Shown piece after piece: positions 1 through 9,303 of a stretch of DNA of 64,000 nucleotides. The notes under the pieces were generated by a model. That model was not told the DNA's origin. It worked only from the letters and a program-made list of their open reading frames with translations, and searched no databases. This stretch comes from JAFIEN01 sp051859505. GTDB lineage: Bacteria; Pseudomonadota; Alphaproteobacteria; Rhodobacterales; Rhodobacteraceae. The stretch is from contig JBHYFN010000013.1 of the NCBI GenBank assembly GCA_051859505.1, forward strand, positions 30,632-94,631. The letters are read 5' to 3'. A program made the translations under genes and the position numbers. The stretch's first letter is position 1. Every line of letters begins with the position of its first letter.

Positions 1-178
1 AGACGCCGCGCATCTCGGAGATGGCGGTCAGGCTGACCAGCTTTTCGGGCGCGGCCAGCCGCTGCTTGAGCGACGGGATCAGCGTCTGCCCGCCGCCCAG
101 CGCCTGCGCCCCGTCATGGCCAAGGGCGGCCACGGCATCGGCGATGGTGGTGGGACGTTCGATTTCGAAAGCATACAT
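1..178 (-). CDS. coxM: Xanthine dehydrogenase family protein, FAD-binding medium subunit (CoxM-like), C-terminus outside window
   Basis: This is the first 59 codons of the FAD-binding subunit of a molybdenum hydroxylase; the rest lies beyond the left edge. The N-terminus reads MYAFEIERPTTIADAVAALG and is followed by ALGGGQTLIPSLKQRL, the glycine-rich FAD pyrophosphate-binding motif typical of CoxM-type subunits. In the family this subunit passes electrons from the 2Fe-2S clusters to an external acceptor. The start at 178 is preceded by a GAGGAGAGAG ribosome binding site and lies 12 bases after the large-subunit stop, so the order of transcription is small, large, medium subunit. That is the order of form II (non-CO-specific) enzymes. 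The true substrate is not known. Confidence 0.88.
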   Translation of the reverse strand, partial: MYAFEIERPTTIADAVAALGHDGAQALGGGQTLIPSLKQRLAAPEKLVSLTAISEMRGV

Positions 179-190
179 GCGTCTCTCTCC

Positions 191-2557
191 TCAAGCGTTC
201 ATCGCGGCCCAGACCCGCGCGGGGCTGAGCGGCATGTCGATATGGTCGACGGGCTTGCCGCCCGACTGCAGCGCGTCGATCACCGCATTCACCACGGCCG
301 GGGGCGAACCGATGGCCCCCGCCTCGCCGCATCCCTTCACGCCCAAGGGGTTATGCGTGCAGGGCGTGGCGCAGGAGTGATCGACCGCATAGAACGGCAG
401 ATCATCGGCCCGCGGCATGGCGTAATCCATGTAGCTGGCCGTCACGAGCTGGCCATTGGCGTCATAGCTGGTGTTTTCCAGCAGCGCCTGGCCGATCCCC
501 TGCCCCAGCCCGCCATGCACCTGACCTTCGACGATCATCGGGTTGATGACATTGCCGAAATCGTCAACGGCCGTGAACTTTTCGATGGTGACCTTGCCGG
601 TCTCGGGATCGACCTCGACCTCGCAGGCATAGGCGCCGGCGGGATAGGTGAAGTTGGCCGGATCGTAGAAGGCCGTCTCTTCCAGCCCCGGCTCGATGTC
701 TTCAAGCGGGAAGTTGTGCGGGATATAGGCCTTGAGCGCCACCTCGCCGAAGCTGACGCCCTTGTCGGTGCCGGCGACGCTGAACCGGCCGTCGGCGAAT
801 TCGATATCCTCGGCCGAGGCTTCGAGCATATGGGCCGCGATCTTGCGGGCCTTGGCGATAACCTTTTCCGTGGCGCGCACCACGGCCGAGCCGCAGACCG
901 CCAGCGAGCGCGAGCCATAGGTGCCCATGCCGAAGGGAATCTTCGACGTGTCGCCATGCACGATCTCGACCGAGGCCGCGTCGATCCCCAGCATATCGGC
1001 CACCACCTGGGGAAAGGCCGTCTCATGGCCCTGCCCGTGGCTATGGGCGCCGACCATGACGGCAAGGGTGCCGGTGGCATTCACCCGCACGGTGGCCGCA
1101 TCGTAAAGCCCGACTCGGCTGCCGAGCACGCCCACAAGGTTCGAAGGCGCAATGCCGCAGGCCTCGATATAGCTGTTGATGCCAAGCCCGCGCAGCATCC
1201 CCTTCGCCTCGGAGGCCTTGCGCCGCGCGGCAAAGCCCTTGAGATCGCCCAGTTCCTCGAGCCGGTCCATCAGCGCGTCATAATTGCCGATGTCATATTC
1301 CAGCCCCGCCGCCGAGACGAAGGGAAACTGGTCGGGCTTGATGAAATTGCGCCGGCGCAGCTCGATCGGGTCGATGCCCAGTTCGCGGGCGCATTTGTCG
1401 ATCACCCGCTCAAGGCTGAAGGTCGCCTCGGGCCGGCCCGCGCCGCGATAGGCATCGACGGGGGCGGTATTGGTGAAGACGGCCTTCACGTTCACATAGA
1501 CATGCGGCACCGTGTAATTGCCCGCCATCAGCGTGCCATGCAGGAAGGTCGGCGTCGCGGTCGAGAAGTTCGAGAGGTAAGCCCCGACATTGGCCATCGT
1601 CTCGGTCCGGAAGGCGAGGAATTTGCCGTCCTTGTCGGTGGCAAGCTCGATCTTCGTCACATGGTCGCGGCCATGCGCATCGGTCAGGAAGCTTTCGCTG
1701 CGGGTGGCCGTCCAGCGCACGGGGCGCCCCAGCCGTTTTGCCGCGGCCAGCACCAGCGCCTCTTCGCCGTAGTGATAGATCTTGGAGCCGAAGCCCCCGC
1801 CCACATCCGGCGCCACGACACGCAGCTTGTTTTCCGGGATACCCATCACGAAGGCCGAGATCAGAAGCCGGGTCAGATGCGGATTCTGGCTGGTGGTGTA
1901 AAGCGTATACTCCCCCGTGCCGGGATCATAATCCCCGGTTGAGGCGCGGGGTTCCATCGCATTGGGCACCAGCCGGTTGTTGACCAGTTCCAGCGTGGTG
2001 ACATGCGCCGCCCCCTTGATCGCGGCATCCGTGGCAGCACGGTTATCCTCGATCCAGCCCCAGTCGAAACACTGGTTGGTGCCGATCTCGTCATGCACGA
2101 AGGGCCCGCCGGCAAGGGCTGCCGCCATATCGACCACGGCCGGCAGCTCGACGATATCGGCGACGATGGCCTCGGCCGCGTCGCGCGCCTGATCGGCGGT
2201 TTCGGCGATGACGGCGGCATAGGCGTCGCCCACATGGCGCACCTTGCCATGGGCCAGAACCGGGCGCTTGGGTTCCTTCATCGGGGTGCCGTCGCGGCTG
2301 TTGATCAGCCAGCCGGCCGGATTGCCGCCCACATCGACGAAATCGGCCCCGGTGAAGACGGCCAGCACGCCCGGCATCGCCTCGGCATCGCGGGTGTCGA
2401 TCGAGCGGATCTCGCCATGGGCCACCTGGCTGCGCACAAAGACGGCATGGGCCTGGCCGGCGATCTGGATGTCATCGGTATAGCGGCCCCGCCCGGTCAG
2501 AAAGCGCAGATCCTCGCGCCGCTTGGGGCTTTGCCCGATCCCTTGGTCCTTCGGCAT
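191..2557 (-). CDS. coxL: Xanthine dehydrogenase family protein, molybdopterin-binding large subunit (form II CoxL-like)
   Basis: 788 residues, the normal length for the catalytic molybdopterin-binding subunit of CO dehydrogenase/xanthine oxidase family enzymes. The N-terminal Ald_Xan_dh domain starts with GIGQSPKRREDLRFLTGRGR, and the cofactor-binding half contains the VGGGFGSK motif. The active-site loop reads AYRGAGR. Authentic (form I) CO dehydrogenases carry AYxCSFR, with the cysteine that ligands copper, so this is a form II protein and probably not a true CO dehydrogenase. Its substrate could be another carbon monoxide-like or heterocyclic/aldehyde compound. It is co-directional with the 2Fe-2S subunit upstream and the FAD subunit 12 bases downstream. 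The name coxL describes the family only. Confidence 0.9.
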   Translation of the reverse strand: MPKDQGIGQSPKRREDLRFLTGRGRYTDDIQIAGQAHAVFVRSQVAHGEIRSIDTRDAEAMPGVLAVFTGADFVDVGGNPAGWLINSRDGTPMKEPKRPVLAHGKVRHVGDAYAAVIAETADQARDAAEAIVADIVELPAVVDMAAALAGGPFVHDEIGTNQCFDWGWIEDNRAATDAAIKGAAHVTTLELVNNRLVPNAMEPRASTGDYDPGTGEYTLYTTSQNPHLTRLLISAFVMGIPENKLRVVAPDVGGGFGSKIYHYGEEALVLAAAKRLGRPVRWTATRSESFLTDAHGRDHVTKIELATDKDGKFLAFRTETMANVGAYLSNFSTATPTFLHGTLMAGNYTVPHVYVNVKAVFTNTAPVDAYRGAGRPEATFSLERVIDKCARELGIDPIELRRRNFIKPDQFPFVSAAGLEYDIGNYDALMDRLEELGDLKGFAARRKASEAKGMLRGLGINSYIEACGIAPSNLVGVLGSRVGLYDAATVRVNATGTLAVMVGAHSHGQGHETAFPQVVADMLGIDAASVEIVHGDTSKIPFGMGTYGSRSLAVCGSAVVRATEKVIAKARKIAAHMLEASAEDIEFADGRFSVAGTDKGVSFGEVALKAYIPHNFPLEDIEPGLEETAFYDPANFTYPAGAYACEVEVDPETGKVTIEKFTAVDDFGNVINPMIVEGQVHGGLGQGIGQALLENTSYDANGQLVTASYMDYAMPRADDLPFYAVDHSCATPCTHNPLGVKGCGEAGAIGSPPAVVNAVIDALQSGGKPVDHIDMPLSPARVWAAMNA

Positions 2558-2683
2558 TCATCATCCTCCCTGGATGGGGGCGCCCCGCCGGGCTGGCCCC
2601 GCCTTGTCACTCTGGTTCAAAGACGTGTTCAAGCTGGTGCCCGGCCCCCTCCCCGGGGCTGGGCAAGCGTCGTCGTGGGCCGG

Positions 2684-3169
<486 letters not shown>

Positions 3170-3282
3170 ATGATCCTCCCCGATCCTTTGCACCGCCATG
3201 TAATCACGCGCAAATCGAGTTGGGAACCCAAAATTCCGGCGCGGTGGCCCGGTATCGGGGGATGGGCCAAAGCCCCCGCGGT

Positions 3283-4320
3283 TCAGCCGCCCGAACCCGG
3301 CGGGGCCGACCGCGGCCGGGGCCTGTCGGGGATCTCCTTCAGAAGCCCGCCCAGCCCCATGGCGGCCAGATCGGCCGGGCCGAGCTCGACCCCGCAAAGA
3401 ACCCGCTCCAGCACCCAGTCCGCCCCGTTCAGCGCGGGCGAGCGGGCGCAGCCCGGCAGCCCGATCACCGGACGCAGCCCCAGCCGGCCCAGAAACAGGA
3501 GATTGCCCGGATCGACGGGAATGCCGAACTGCACCACCTCCCCGCCGGCCAGGCGCAGGGCCTCGGGCCCGACATCGGCCGGATCCGAGGTGGCCGATCC
3601 GGTCAGAATGAAGATCGCCTCCCCCTCTGCCGTAGCCAGGGCACCTGCGATGGCCGGGATGTCATGCGCGACCACGACCCGCGGCCCAAGCGACAGACCC
3701 AGCCGCGCAAGCCTCCCCTCCAGCGCCCGCCGGCCCTTGTCGCCCGGATCCCGGCCGCCGATGGCGGTCTCGATCAGCGTGGCGGTGGCATGGCGCGGCG
3801 CCATCAGCTGCAGCGCGCCTGGCTCGCCCGCGCCGGTCTTGTCTGTCGCCGCTGCCCGTTCGGCTGCCGCCAGATCCGCCCCCGGCACGCCATAGGCGAT
3901 GATCTTGACCGTGGCGACCATCTGACCGGGCGCGACGCGCGCCCATTGCGGCAGGGTCGCCAGGGTGATCATCGGATTGACGGCATTGACCGCATGGACC
4001 CGCGCCGCCTCGATCCGCAGGACACCGAGCCCGGTCGCATGCAGATTGACCCGCCCGGTGGCCGCCCGGGTCAGGCGCAGGCCCTGCCTGTCCGGCTCGG
4101 GGACCAGCGCCTGTGCCAGCCGCGCAGCCGCGGCATCCTCGTGAACGTCATCGGCGCCCAGGAGGGCTGCAACCACCTCCTCCAGCCCGGCGGCCCGCAG
4201 CGCCGCGATCGCCTCTGCCCCAAGAACCTGGCCCTTGCGCAGTTTCCCCGCCGGCGTCTCGACCGAATGGGCCAGGATCGCGCCCTGCGCCTGATCCAGC
4301 GGAACCTGCCCGAACCTCAT
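3283..4320 (-). CDS. Molybdopterin-binding protein of the MoeA/MoaB-like fold, accessory to the molybdenum hydroxylase cluster
   Basis: 345 residues. The C-terminal half has the features of a MoCF-like molybdopterin-binding domain (for example GLRPVIGLPGCARSPALNG, near the place where MoeA-type proteins bind MPT, and IFILTGSATSDPADVG). The N-terminal half begins MRFGQVPLDQAQGAILAHSV, as in proteins found beside XdhC and coxSLM genes in Rhodobacteraceae. The gene overlaps the XdhC gene upstream by 4 bases (ATGA), so the two are translationally coupled. The likely role is handling or inserting the molybdenum cofactor of the neighbouring hydroxylase. This is inferred from family and context; no specific reaction can be assigned. 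Confidence 0.75.
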   Translation of the reverse strand: MRFGQVPLDQAQGAILAHSVETPAGKLRKGQVLGAEAIAALRAAGLEEVVAALLGADDVHEDAAAARLAQALVPEPDRQGLRLTRAATGRVNLHATGLGVLRIEAARVHAVNAVNPMITLATLPQWARVAPGQMVATVKIIAYGVPGADLAAAERAAATDKTGAGEPGALQLMAPRHATATLIETAIGGRDPGDKGRRALEGRLARLGLSLGPRVVVAHDIPAIAGALATAEGEAIFILTGSATSDPADVGPEALRLAGGEVVQFGIPVDPGNLLFLGRLGLRPVIGLPGCARSPALNGADWVLERVLCGVELGPADLAAMGLGGLLKEIPDRPRPRSAPPGSGG

Positions 4321-5285
4321 GCGCCGCGCCGCAGAACCCGGGTCATCTCGGCCAGGATGGACAGGGCGATCTCGGCCGGCTGCCGGCCGCCGATATCCAG
4401 ACCGACCGGCGCATGGATACGGGCAAGATCGGTTTCGGAGAGGCCCGCCTCGCGCAGGCGCGCGATCCGCTTGGCATGGGTCCGCTGCGACCCGAGGCAG
4501 CCGAGGTAGAAGGCACAGGACCCCAGGGCTGCAACGATCGCGGGATCATCAAGCTTGGGATCATGGGTCAGCGTCACGACAGCCGTGCGCGCATCCGGGG
4601 AAAGGGCCTGCAAGGCTTCATCCGGCCAGTCATCGAGGATGACCTCGCCCGGAAACCGCTCGGCCGCGCCGAACACCGGGCGGGGGTCGACGATCACGGG
4701 ATCATAGCCCGCCAGCCGCGCCATGACGACAAGCGGCTGCGCAATATGGACCGCGCCGACCACGATCAGCCGCAGGGGCGGATTGGAGACGGCCACGAAG
4801 GTCTGCCCGTCCTCCTCGAGCCCGGACCGGTCGAACCGAAACCTCTCCGGATGGTCCTGCGGTGCCGCAAGGGACCGCGCACCGGTTTCGATATCGGCAA
4901 CGAGGGCCACGGGGCGTCGCGCGGTCTGGGCGGCGACCAGCTCCTCGAGAAGGTCCGGCGCAAGGCTTGGCCCGACGGGATCGACAAGGATCCTGATCCG
5001 CCCGCCGCAGGCCAGCCCGACGGCGAATGCCGTCTCATCGCTCACGCCAAAGTCCAGGAGGCGGGGACGGCCATCGACACTGGCCTCGAGCGCCTCGGTG
5101 ATCACCGCCCCTTCGACGCAACCGCCCGAGACCGAGCCTTCCATCGCCCCGGCCCTGTCGACGACCAGCTGACTGCCCACACCGCGCGGGGCCGACCCCC
5201 ATGTCTCGATCACTGTCGCCAGAACGGCGCCACGGCCGCTCTGGTGCCACTCGAGCGCAAGAGCCGTCGAATTCCGTTCCAGCAT
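4317..5285 (-). CDS. XdhC family protein (molybdenum cofactor sulfuration/insertion accessory)
   Basis: 322 residues with the two XdhC modules. The N-terminal XdhC_CoxI domain contains TVIETWGSAPRGVGSQLVV and GSVSGGCVEGAV. A C-terminal Rossmann-like domain has GAVHIAQPLVVMARLAGYDP and later SILAEMTRVLRRGA. XdhC proteins bind molybdenum cofactor and help supply its sulfurated form to xanthine dehydrogenase family enzymes, which fits the coxSLM-like genes downstream. The start at 5285 (MLERNSTALALEWHQ) was preferred to upstream codons because the family similarity begins there. It is the first gene of the minus-strand cluster and overlaps the next gene by ATGA. Confidence 0.88.
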   Translation of the reverse strand: MLERNSTALALEWHQSGRGAVLATVIETWGSAPRGVGSQLVVDRAGAMEGSVSGGCVEGAVITEALEASVDGRPRLLDFGVSDETAFAVGLACGGRIRILVDPVGPSLAPDLLEELVAAQTARRPVALVADIETGARSLAAPQDHPERFRFDRSGLEEDGQTFVAVSNPPLRLIVVGAVHIAQPLVVMARLAGYDPVIVDPRPVFGAAERFPGEVILDDWPDEALQALSPDARTAVVTLTHDPKLDDPAIVAALGSCAFYLGCLGSQRTHAKRIARLREAGLSETDLARIHAPVGLDIGGRQPAEIALSILAEMTRVLRRGA

Positions 5286-5430
5286 GATGATGCCCTCCGC
5301 CTGCCGACAGGAGATTATCGGCCCCCCGTCACGGCAAAGCCGCGTGATTCCCTTGTTCGGGATCATAGCTGCGGCGCGGCGGCATGGGAAACGGTCCGCT
5401 GGGCTGTTTCGCCAGCGGGCACCGCAGGCC

Positions 5431-5505
5431 CCGGGGGGCACCGCCCCCCGGCAAGGATTTTCGAAGAAAATCCTTGTTCACAAGAAATTTCTTCGAAATT
5501 TCTTG
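5431..5505. repeat. Three consecutive intergenic hairpins (one GC-rich, two AT-rich)
   Basis: Seen directly. An 8-bp GC stem (5431-5438 with 5444-5451) is followed by an 11-bp stem CAAGGATTTTC/GAAAATCCTTG (5452-5476, loop GAA) and another 11-bp stem CAAGAAATTTC/GAAATTTCTTG (5481-5505, loop TTC). They lie between the minus-strand regulator stop (5527) and the XdhC start (5285). They could terminate the regulator mRNA or protect its 3' end. Similar paired hairpins occur at 9243-9288 and 59744-59788. Confidence 0.75.
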
Positions 5506-5526
5506 CCCCTCCTCCACCGTCAGCGC

Positions 5527-6927
5527 TCAACTCTCGTAGCGGGTCACGCCGCGGCGCCGTTCGTCCAGCGGCCGGGTCAGGATCGCGGCATGATGGGCAC
5601 GCTGGTCGCAATTGGTGCGCGGGCAGATGCGACAGTTGATCCCGATCGGAACAAGCCGGGTGCCCGAGACGCTGAACCCCTCGGCATAGCCGATCTCTCC
5701 GGCATGTTCGACCGCACAGCCCATCGCCACGGCGAGGCGATTGTCCTGCGCGTGCCGCATCCAGCTGGGCCGATCGACCGTGCGCGAGAAGACGAAGAAC
5801 TGGCTGCGGTCGGGCATTTCCACGAATTGCGGAATGATGCGCCCCGGTGTGCGGAAGGACGTATGCACGTCGAGCCTCGGGCAGGCGCCGCCATGTTCGG
5901 CCAGATGAAAGCCGGTTGCGTTGAACCTCTTGGTCACATTGCCGCCCTTGTCGATGCGCAGGAAGAAGAACGGCACCCCCTGCGCCCCGTCGCGCTGCAG
6001 GGTCGTGGCGCGGTGGCAGGCCTGTTCGAAACTCACGCCGAACCGGGTGGCCACGTGGTCCATGTCGTATTTGGTGGCCCGTGCCTCGGCCAGAAAGGCC
6101 CCATAGGGCATCAGGACAGCGGCGGCGAGGTAATTGGCCAGTTCGACCCGCAACCGCGCCCGGCCATGCCGGTCGGTGATGCCCGAGCGGTCGACCAGGC
6201 CATCCAGCAGCGGTTTCTGTTCCAGCAATCCCGCCATATGCACCAGCTGGAACACCCGGTTCACATGGTCGAGCGCCTCCGACAGCAGGATCTCGCGCGT
6301 GGCTTCGTCGTAGTGGCGCAGGCCCGCCGGCAGATCCTCGACCCGGACCAGCCGCACCCGGACCCCCATCCGTTCGAGCAGGCGCGCCTTGAGGGCGGTG
6401 TAGACCTCGTCCCTTTCGACCAGGGTTTCCCCCCAGAAGGCCTCGGCCACGGTTTCGAGTTCGGGAAAGTGATTGCGGTGGCGCCGGAACAGATTGTGCA
6501 CCGCCGCCTCGGGCGAAGAGGCCACAAGCTGCGTCTGGCCTTCCGACACGGTGAGCAGTTCCTCGCTGGCCGCCTGCCAGGCCCGGTAGAGCGTCAGGAA
6601 CGACTGGACGAGGGCCGGCGCATGGGTCAGTCCGGCGCGCATTTGTGACAGGTCGGGAACCGTGTCGGCAAAGATCGGATCCTGGATCACGGCACGCAGA
6701 TCGGCCAGCAGGCTGGTGCCATCCTCTTCCGTCAGGTCACGCCAGTCGACGCCATAGACTTCGAACAGCCGCAGAAGCACCGGGACCGAAACCGATCTTT
6801 CGTTGTTTTCCAAAAGGTTGACATAAGAGGCCGAGATGCCCAGCGCACGCGCCATGGCGCCCTGGGTCTCGCCCCGTTCCTGCCGAAGCCGGCGCAGATG
6901 CGGGCCGATGAAGGTCTTTGTTGCCAT
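5527..6927 (-). CDS. XRE-family short-chain acyl-CoA responsive regulator (ScfR type: HTH, ImmA/IrrE-like, DUF2083)
   Basis: 466 residues. An N-terminal XRE helix-turn-helix (about residues 8-62, LGISASYVNLLENNERSVSV) is followed by a long helical linker, an IrrE/ImmA-like region (around LANYLAAAVLMPYGAFLAEA) and a C-terminal DUF2083-type domain with a cysteine pair region, INCRICPRTNCDQRAH. This architecture is that of the ScfR family, which includes RamB of corynebacteria and PccR/MccR of Rhodobacter, regulators of acetate and propionate assimilation that sense acyl-CoA. It is divergent from sgaA-mcl1-mtkAB, so it probably controls that operon and itself. The start at 6927 has a GGAGCT ribosome site. 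Activator or repressor action cannot be read from the sequence. Confidence 0.85.
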   Translation of the reverse strand: MATKTFIGPHLRRLRQERGETQGAMARALGISASYVNLLENNERSVSVPVLLRLFEVYGVDWRDLTEEDGTSLLADLRAVIQDPIFADTVPDLSQMRAGLTHAPALVQSFLTLYRAWQAASEELLTVSEGQTQLVASSPEAAVHNLFRRHRNHFPELETVAEAFWGETLVERDEVYTALKARLLERMGVRVRLVRVEDLPAGLRHYDEATREILLSEALDHVNRVFQLVHMAGLLEQKPLLDGLVDRSGITDRHGRARLRVELANYLAAAVLMPYGAFLAEARATKYDMDHVATRFGVSFEQACHRATTLQRDGAQGVPFFFLRIDKGGNVTKRFNATGFHLAEHGGACPRLDVHTSFRTPGRIIPQFVEMPDRSQFFVFSRTVDRPSWMRHAQDNRLAVAMGCAVEHAGEIGYAEGFSVSGTRLVPIGINCRICPRTNCDQRAHHAAILTRPLDERRRGVTRYES

Positions 6928-6946
6928 TGCTGAGCTCCAGTGAATG

Positions 6947-6978
6947 TTTACAATATTACAAAACTGTCGTTCTGTAAA
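6947..6978. promoter_or_regulatory. Candidate operator in the regulator/sgaA intergenic region
   Basis: The AT-rich centre of the divergent intergenic region holds TTTACAA (6947-6953) and TTACAAA (6956-6962), each one base from the TTTGCAA/TTGCAAA half-sites known for RamB/PccR-type regulators. TTTACA (6947-6952) and TGTAAA (6973-6978) also form an inverted pair. A second possible site, GTTGCAA-N5-TTGCGCA, lies at 7041-7059 just before sgaA. The motifs are visible; binding by the divergent ScfR protein is inference. Confidence 0.4.
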
Positions 6979-7070
6979 TTCTCGCAGTCACAGCAGAACG
7001 CGGTTTTGGTTTGCTTCGTCTGGATGCGGTGGCATGGCGTGTTGCAAGAATTTTGCGCAGAGGATGAACC

Positions 7071-8264
7071 ATGAAGACCGGCCTGACCCATCTCTTCATA
7101 CCGGGCCCGACCAATGTGCCCGATGATGTGCGCCGCGCGATGAATGTGCCGATGCAGGATCAGCGGGCGCATGATTTCGGCGCTTTGACGCTGGGCATCG
7201 TGGCCGATCTCAAGCCGGTTTTCGGCACCACGACGGCCGAGGTGCTGCTTTATCCCGGCTCGGGCACCGGCGCCTGGGAGGCCGCGCTGACCAATACGCT
7301 GTCGCCCGGCGACAGGGTGCTGATGGCGCGTCACGGCCAGTTCTCGACGCTCTGGGTGGATATGGCCGAGCGCCTTGGCTTCGATGTCGAGGTGATCGAT
7401 ATCGACTGGGGCCTGGGCGTGCCGGTCGCGGCCTTCGCCGAACGCCTTGCCGCCGACCGCGCGCACAGGATCAAGGGCGTCTTCGTCACCCATAACGAAA
7501 CCGCAACCGGCGTCACCTCGGATGTCGCCGCGGTGCGGGCGGCGATGGAGGCGGCCTCTCACCCGGCGCTTCTTTTCGTGGACGGGGTCTCCTCGATCGG
7601 CTCCATCCCCTTCCGGATGGACGACTGGGGGGTCGATTGCGCCATCACCGGCAGCCAGAAGGGCCTCATGTGCCCCGCGGGCCTTGGCATTCTGGCGGTC
7701 AGCGCGAAGGCCGTCGAGGCGTCGAAAACCGCGAACTCGCGGCGGTGCTTCTTCGACCTTGCCGACATGCTGCGCATGCATGCCGATGGCTACTTCCCCT
7801 ATACGCCGCCGACGCAGCTCTTGCACGGGATGCGCTGCGCGCTGGACCGGATCCGGGCCGAAGGGCTCGAGGCCGTCTTTGCCCGCCATGCGCGGCTGGC
7901 CGAAGGCGTGCGCGAGGGCGTTGCGGCCTGGGGGCTTTCGCTCTGCGCCGCCGAGCCGTCGCTTCGCTCGAACACGGTCAGCGCGATCCGCACGCCCGAA
8001 GGCGTGGATGCCCGCGACGTGATCCGCATCGCCTATGACCGCTACAACACCTCGCTTGGCTCGGGCCTGTCGCGGCTGGCCGGCAAGGTGTTCCGGATCG
8101 GCCATCTGGGCGATCTGAACGAAGGAATGGTGCTGACCGCGTTGGCGGTGGCCGAACTGTCGATGAACGAGGCCGGCTGCAAGGTCGCCTTCGGATCCGG
8201 CGTGGCGGCGGCACAGGCCCATTTCGCCAAAGCCGCGACCACAGAACAACTCGCTGCAGAATAA
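7071..8264 (+). CDS. sgaA: Serine--glyoxylate aminotransferase
   Basis: 397-residue class V PLP aminotransferase. It begins MKTGLTHLFIPGPTNVPDDV, a near-universal start of serine-glyoxylate aminotransferases, and carries the PLP-lysine motif TGSQKGLMCPAG. The C-terminus contains RIGHLGDLNEGM. It transfers the amino group of serine to glyoxylate, giving hydroxypyruvate and glycine, the entry step of the serine cycle. It is the first gene of an operon with mcl1, mtkA and mtkB (17 bases to the next gene), which regenerate glyoxylate from malate. The ribosome site is AGAGGATGAACC. The ScfR-type regulator lies immediately upstream on the other strand. Confidence 0.93.
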   Translation: MKTGLTHLFIPGPTNVPDDVRRAMNVPMQDQRAHDFGALTLGIVADLKPVFGTTTAEVLLYPGSGTGAWEAALTNTLSPGDRVLMARHGQFSTLWVDMAERLGFDVEVIDIDWGLGVPVAAFAERLAADRAHRIKGVFVTHNETATGVTSDVAAVRAAMEAASHPALLFVDGVSSIGSIPFRMDDWGVDCAITGSQKGLMCPAGLGILAVSAKAVEASKTANSRRCFFDLADMLRMHADGYFPYTPPTQLLHGMRCALDRIRAEGLEAVFARHARLAEGVREGVAAWGLSLCAAEPSLRSNTVSAIRTPEGVDARDVIRIAYDRYNTSLGSGLSRLAGKVFRIGHLGDLNEGMVLTALAVAELSMNEAGCKVAFGSGVAAAQAHFAKAATTEQLAAE

Positions 8265-8281
8265 TCAGGAAGATCAAGACA

Positions 8282-9232
8282 ATGAGCCACACGCTTCACC
8301 CTTTGCGGCGCCAGCGCCTGCAGCGGTCGGAACTGGCCGTCCCGGCCTCGAACCCGACGATGATCGACAAGGCCGCCGACGGGGCTGCCGATTACGTCTT
8401 CCTCGACCTCGAGGATGCGGTCGCGCCGCCCGAAAAGGAACAGGCGCGGAAGAACTGCATCCAGGCGCTGAACGACATCGACTGGGCCGCCAGGGGCAAG
8501 ACGGTCTCGGTCCGGATCAACGGGCTGGACACCCATTACATGTACCGCGACGTGGTCGATGTGATGGAGCAGGCGGGCGACCGGGTGCACACGCTGCTGG
8601 TGCCCAAGGTGGGCGTGCCGGCAGACCTCTACATGGTCGAGGCGATGGTCAACCAGATCGAGCAGGCGAAGGGGTTCGAGACTCGCGTCGGCCTCGAGGC
8701 GCTGATCGAGACGGCGCTCGGCATGGCCAATGTCGAGGCGATCGCGCAATTCGCCAATCAGGGACAGGGCCGGCTCGAGGCGCTGCATTTCGGCGTGGCG
8801 GATTACGCGGCCTCGATGCGGGCGAGAACGGTGAACATCGGCGGGCTGAACCCGGACTATCCGGGCGATCAGTGGCATGCCGCGATCAGCCGCATGGTCA
8901 TCGCCTGCCGCGCCTATGGCCTGCGCGCCATCGACGGGCCCTTCGGCGATTTCAGCGATCCCGAAGGCTACAAGGCCGGGGCAAAGCGCGCCGCCGCCCT
9001 GGGGTGCGAGGGGAAATGGGCGATCCATCCCAGCCAGATCGCGCTGGCCAACGAGGTGTTTTCACCGCCCGAGGCCGAGGTGAGCCGCGCGCGCCGCATC
9101 ATCGAGGAGCTGCGCAAGGCCGAGGCCGAAGGGCGCGGGGCCGCGTCGCTTGACGGCAAGATGATCGACGCGGCGAGCGAAAAGATGGCCCGCAACGTGC
9201 TGGTGCTCGCCGAGGCGATTGCCGGGCACTAG
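8282..9232 (+). CDS. mcl1: L-malyl-CoA/beta-methylmalyl-CoA lyase
   Basis: 316 residues of the HpcH/HpaI (CitE-like) aldolase family, the usual length for malyl-CoA lyases. Family hallmarks are VFLDLEDAVAPPEKEQAR, with metal-binding acidic residues, and KWAIHPSQI near the C-terminus. The enzyme cleaves malyl-CoA to glyoxylate and acetyl-CoA, and in ethylmalonyl-CoA pathway organisms also makes or cleaves methylmalyl-CoA. Placed between sgaA and mtkAB it would supply glyoxylate for the aminotransferase. Whether it serves the serine cycle, acetate assimilation or both cannot be decided from sequence. Confidence 0.92.
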   Translation: MSHTLHPLRRQRLQRSELAVPASNPTMIDKAADGAADYVFLDLEDAVAPPEKEQARKNCIQALNDIDWAARGKTVSVRINGLDTHYMYRDVVDVMEQAGDRVHTLLVPKVGVPADLYMVEAMVNQIEQAKGFETRVGLEALIETALGMANVEAIAQFANQGQGRLEALHFGVADYAASMRARTVNIGGLNPDYPGDQWHAAISRMVIACRAYGLRAIDGPFGDFSDPEGYKAGAKRAAALGCEGKWAIHPSQIALANEVFSPPEAEVSRARRIIEELRKAEAEGRGAASLDGKMIDAASEKMARNVLVLAEAIAGH

Positions 9233-9242
9233 GCCGGGCCGG

Positions 9243-9288
9243 GGGCGGAAAATCACATTTTCCGCCCGAAAATCTGGGCAGATTTTCG
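9243..9288. repeat. Tandem double hairpin inside the mcl1-mtkA junction
   Basis: Stem GGGCGGAAAAT/ATTTTCCGCCC (9243-9267, loop CAC) is followed at once by CGAAAATCTG/CAGATTTTCG (9267-9288, two-base loop). It fills the 71-base gap inside the operon and ends about 6 bases before the GGAGGG ribosome site of mtkA. It could act as an mRNA processing or stability element, or attenuate mtkAB. It has no U-run, so it is not a typical terminator. Confidence 0.75.
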
Positions 9289-9303
9289 GACCAGGAGGGA
9301 CCG

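Noticed and set aside
116..1942. Long open frame antisense to coxL, and similar long antisense frames elsewhere (for example opposite icd, mrdA and kpsE)
   Set aside because: High GC leaves few stop codons; these frames lie wholly over strongly conserved genes and contain no recognisable domains.
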